A stretch of 64,000 bases of DNA, from assembly GCF_949987515.2 (NCBI RefSeq), contig NC_082683.1:103155918-103219917 (forward strand). The letters run 5' to 3'. Below the pieces are notes generated by a model, which saw only the letters and a list, made by a program, of their open reading frames with translations, was not told the origin of the DNA and searched no databases. This document shows, piece after piece, positions 61,291 to 64,000 of the stretch. The DNA comes from Delphinus delphis (taxonomy: Eukaryota; Chordata; Mammalia; Artiodactyla; Delphinidae). Numbering within the stretch: the first letter of the stretch is position 1; each line of letters begins with the position of its first letter. The position numbers and the translations under genes were made by a program.

Positions 61291-61814
61291 CTCCGACTGG
61301 GCCCCGGAAGGCCCTGATTCCAAAGCCACATCCTCTGCCACCCGTACCAGTCTGCCTCCTGCCTTTGGCTCCGGGCCCCCTGCCGCTGGGGGCTCCACTT
61401 CCAGGCTACAGGTGCTCACCTCCCTCAAACACCGCCTTCAGCACCCCTGGCCCGTGCTGAGAGAGGCTGGGAAGATGGAGAGTTTTCTAGAAACTAGAGG
61501 AAGCACAGCCTGCGACGGCTGATGGGATGCTCCAGCTGCAGGTCCCGGCCTAGCACTCTTTTCGGACGGGGCAGCTCTCTGGGGGAAAGCAAAACGGGAG
61601 TCAGAGGACAGAGACAAACAGGTCCCATCTGCATATCGGCTGCCTGGGCAGCACAGTGATCGTGTGGTGACTGATTCTCGAAAGCTGACAACCTAAAATC
61701 TTTTCGAATAATGCCCAGTTGACAGTTTCATGAGCCCGAAGACACACCTCCCCTCCCCACACACACTTGCCTGGGCTGTGGGATTGGAGCGCAGAAGGTA
61801 GGCCTCTTCGAGCC

Positions 61815-61998
61815 CCGTGTTTCCCAAAGCACCTGGTTGTCAAGAATCATCTGGGGTATTTGTTTCAATGACTAATTCCAACCTGGATCCCACGCCAGGC
61901 CTCCAGAGCCAGAACCCTTAAGGGAGGAGCCAGGGAAGCTGGACGTTTTACAAGGTTTCCAAGAGATTTTTATCACCAGGAGAGTTTGGAAACCATCT
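61815..61998. mobile_element. MER5-like hAT fragment
   Basis: 'gtttcccaaagcacctggtt' and 'caagaatcatctggggtatt' followed by 'gaaccctta' and a terminal 'gagtttggaaacc' fit MER5 order with diverged ends. Confidence 0.45.
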
Positions 61999-62399
61999 GG
62001 ACAAACCCCTTCGTTTTACAAGCCAGGTTCTAGCCATCTAGAGAGGCCCTGTGGCTGCCCAAAGTCACGAGCAACTGTTTAGCAGCGTGAGCCGTGAACC
62101 CCCAGCGCTGGGTCCTGCCACGTGCAGGAGGTAGGCTGGAAAGGAATCACAGTTCTCGAGCACCCGCCACAGATTGAGGTCTGGGCTGGACAATTCCGCA
62201 GTAAAAGCAAAGACCTCCTGGTGCCAGGGTCTCTGCTGGGTGCTTGCCTGCATGTGCCGTTGTTCGGTCCTACGGCAGTGCCCTGCTCGACCCGTGGCCT
62301 CCTCGTGTAAGGGATGAGGTAGCAGGCACACAAGGGCCAAGTGTTTCCCAGGAACCCAGAGTTATAAGAGGCAGAGTCACGATTCCGACCTGGGGCTGG

Positions 62400-62585
62400 G
62401 AGAACTCAGCACCATATTGGCTCTCAGAGTCACTTTATCCGTCTTATTTCATCTGCTTCTCACCAAAACCTTGTGAGGTAAGCAGTTTCTCTTTGAAACG
62501 TGAAGAAGTTGAAGGTCAGGACGGTGAGGCAAGCTGCTTAAGGTTCAAGCGGCAGTAAACCACGACGGCAGGATCCAGCCCAGCT
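62400..62585 (-). repeat. MIR, reverse
   Basis: 'cttatttcatctgcttctca', 'ccaaaaccttgtgaggtaag' and 'ttcaagcggcagtaaaccac' fit reverse MIR. Confidence 0.5.
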
Positions 62586-62689
62586 CTGTCTTACACCAAA
62601 GCCCACACAATTCTCAGCCCACCGGGGTTGCAGAAGCTCCTCCTGGGGCTCTGACCACCTCTGCCTCCACTGCACCTTCACCCTCTCCT

Positions 62690-62702
62690 GGGGGGGGGGG
62701 GG
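62690..62702 (+). repeat. G homopolymer run
   Basis: About 12 consecutive G after 'ctctcctg'. Length is uncertain in any assembly. Confidence 0.85.
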
Positions 62703-62810
62703 TGCCTCTATGTCACCACCCCCTCTCTCACCCCTGTGCTGCCTGTTCCTCCACTTCTGCTTGTCCGTGAATCCTCTTCTGATCCCCATCTGCTCCGAGG
62801 TCCTAGAGCA

Positions 62811-62995
62811 ATGCTCGGCACACTTCCTACAGAGGGCTGGATAGTGAACCATTAAGGTGTCGCCGGCACTGCTGCAACCGCGCAATTCCGCAGGTGCGGT
62901 GTAGAAGGAGCCGCAGACGGTGCGTGAATGGATGAGCGAGGCTCCGTATAATTCGATCCTGTGGGCTGGAGTTTGCCCACCCCTGTTCTGGAAGA
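62811..62995. mobile_element. hAT-Charlie type fragment
   Basis: 'ctcggcacacttcctacaga' with 'gggctggatagtgaaccatt' and the terminal 'ggagtttgcccacccctgtt' mark a second copy of the element type at 45766, shorter and missing the central block. Confidence 0.55.
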
Positions 62996-63149
62996 GTGCT
63001 GGGGCTACATGTTGGGGCAGATTCACATTTCTTTCTGCTTGGTATGGAGAGAAAATGTGTCTGCGTGAGAAGAGCCCCCATGTGTCTGGCCATCGAGAGC
63101 CTCATGCCTGAAAAGTGAGGAGAGTGTGGGGGCCTCAAGGTCTGTCCCT

Positions 63150-63480
63150 TGCTCACTCATTCATTCATTCATTCACTCATAGAAGGTTTTTCTAACACCT
63201 GCCATGTGGTGTAGACATTGTGCTGAGTCTTGGCAAGACAGGCAGATAAGTCCCTGCCCTCCCAGGACATAGAGCTAGTGGAACCCGGGACTCCCCTCAT
63301 GTGAGGAATGATGGCCAGGAGGGTAAAGCAGGGACACGATGGCCAGGGAAGACTTCCCGGAAGGAACACCATTTAAGCTGAGACCTGAAGTATGGCTGGG
63401 AATTACCCAACGGAGGGCAGGGTCTAATCAGGGTGAAATCGACACAGGGAAAGACAGCTCAAGTGACAGGCTTCTAAGGC
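63150..63480 (+). repeat. Ancient interspersed repeat, same family as 49835, with (CATT)n start
   Basis: A (CATT)n run at 63154-63180 leads into 'taagtccctgccctcccagg' and 'accatttaagctgagacctg'. It is the clearest 5' copy of the family here. Confidence 0.5.
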
Positions 63481-64000
63481 CATTTGTGGAGAGTGTGTGC
63501 ACTGCTGAGTTGACCCTTTGGGGGATGGGATTCTTTCAGACAGCGGGAGCATCTGAGTTTCCCACAGGCAGATGGACCTGACTGTTTTTTGATCCTGTTC
63601 AAAATGGTGCAGTCTCCGTACTGGGAGAAAGACGGGGTGTAGCTGATGTGTTGTGTGAGTCGGTGAGTTGACACAGATGTGGACACAACCATGCAAAATT
63701 TCCATTTGTTTCTTCAGTTTAACCCCTGACCTGAATCTCTCCCGCCATTCCAAAAAATTCCAGATCACAGACTCGGTTAGGTAGAATGTTATTTCTAAGG
63801 CAAATGCTTAAAAACTTGCCATTTGTAAAGTCATCATTATTTAAAATAGAAAATGATTTACTGCCTTTTTACAGAAACGTTGAAAAACCTTGCCTAGTAA
63901 TTCCTTGTTCCCTGGGTCCAAAAGATTCAACTTAGTTTTTTTAAGGAATCTGAAAGGAATGCCAACTATATAAGTAAGTTAAACTGATATTTGATTCAGA

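Larger units (their letters stand above)
39821..64000. other. Downstream intergenic region
   Basis: No second gene was recognised. Frames such as + 41813-42499 (228 codons) and - 62538-63026 (162 codons) have no recognisable domains. The segment holds scattered MIR, L2-like, L1M and hAT-type repeats and four CHR SINEs, listed separately. I see nothing specific in 39,830-40,770, 41,200-42,640, 45,000-45,760, 46,100-47,270, 55,510-58,150 and 63,500-64,000 beyond homopolymer runs. Confidence 0.65.

Overview
This window reads as nuclear genomic DNA of a placental mammal, most likely a cetacean. It has long non-coding stretches, interspersed repeats, a CpG-island promoter and a split gene with standard splice signals. 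The lineage call rests on six or more tRNA-Glu-derived SINEs of the CHR type, a group known from whales, hippopotamuses and ruminants. The short copies are nearly identical to each other and several keep clear target-site duplications. I see no primate Alu, rodent B1/B2, carnivore CAN SINE or ruminant BovB sequence.

I can support one protein gene: TENT5C (FAM46C), a non-canonical poly(A) polymerase, on the + strand. A CpG island at about 18,140-19,250 holds a CCAAT box, GC boxes, a weak TATA-like element and an initiator. It is followed by a short non-coding exon 1 (about 18,432-18,532). A 15.8-kb intron then leads to exon 2, which carries the whole 391-codon reading frame (34,343-35,518) and a long 3' UTR. 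The UTR ends near 39,815, just after two closely spaced AATAAA signals. Active-site residues G73, S74, D90, D92 and E166 are all present and the frame has no breaks.

The 18 kb upstream and the 24 kb downstream look intergenic. They hold old MIR, L2-like, L1M and hAT-type fragments, plus younger CHR SINEs inserted into unique DNA or into the older repeats. Clear examples of layering are an L1 3' end nested in an older L1 (15,640-17,105), an old L1M domain cut by two SINEs (50,960-53,300) and a MIR split by a SINE (54,510-54,905). The intron holds an antisense L1M relic (about 30,470-31,760) and little else that I recognise.

I found no CRISPR array, operon, defence island, functional tRNA or rRNA gene, or second coding gene. 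Nothing here is convincingly a new biological system. The better leads concern TENT5C regulation (promoter geometry, G-quadruplex motifs, alternative polyadenylation with a Pumilio site) and the history of the repeats.
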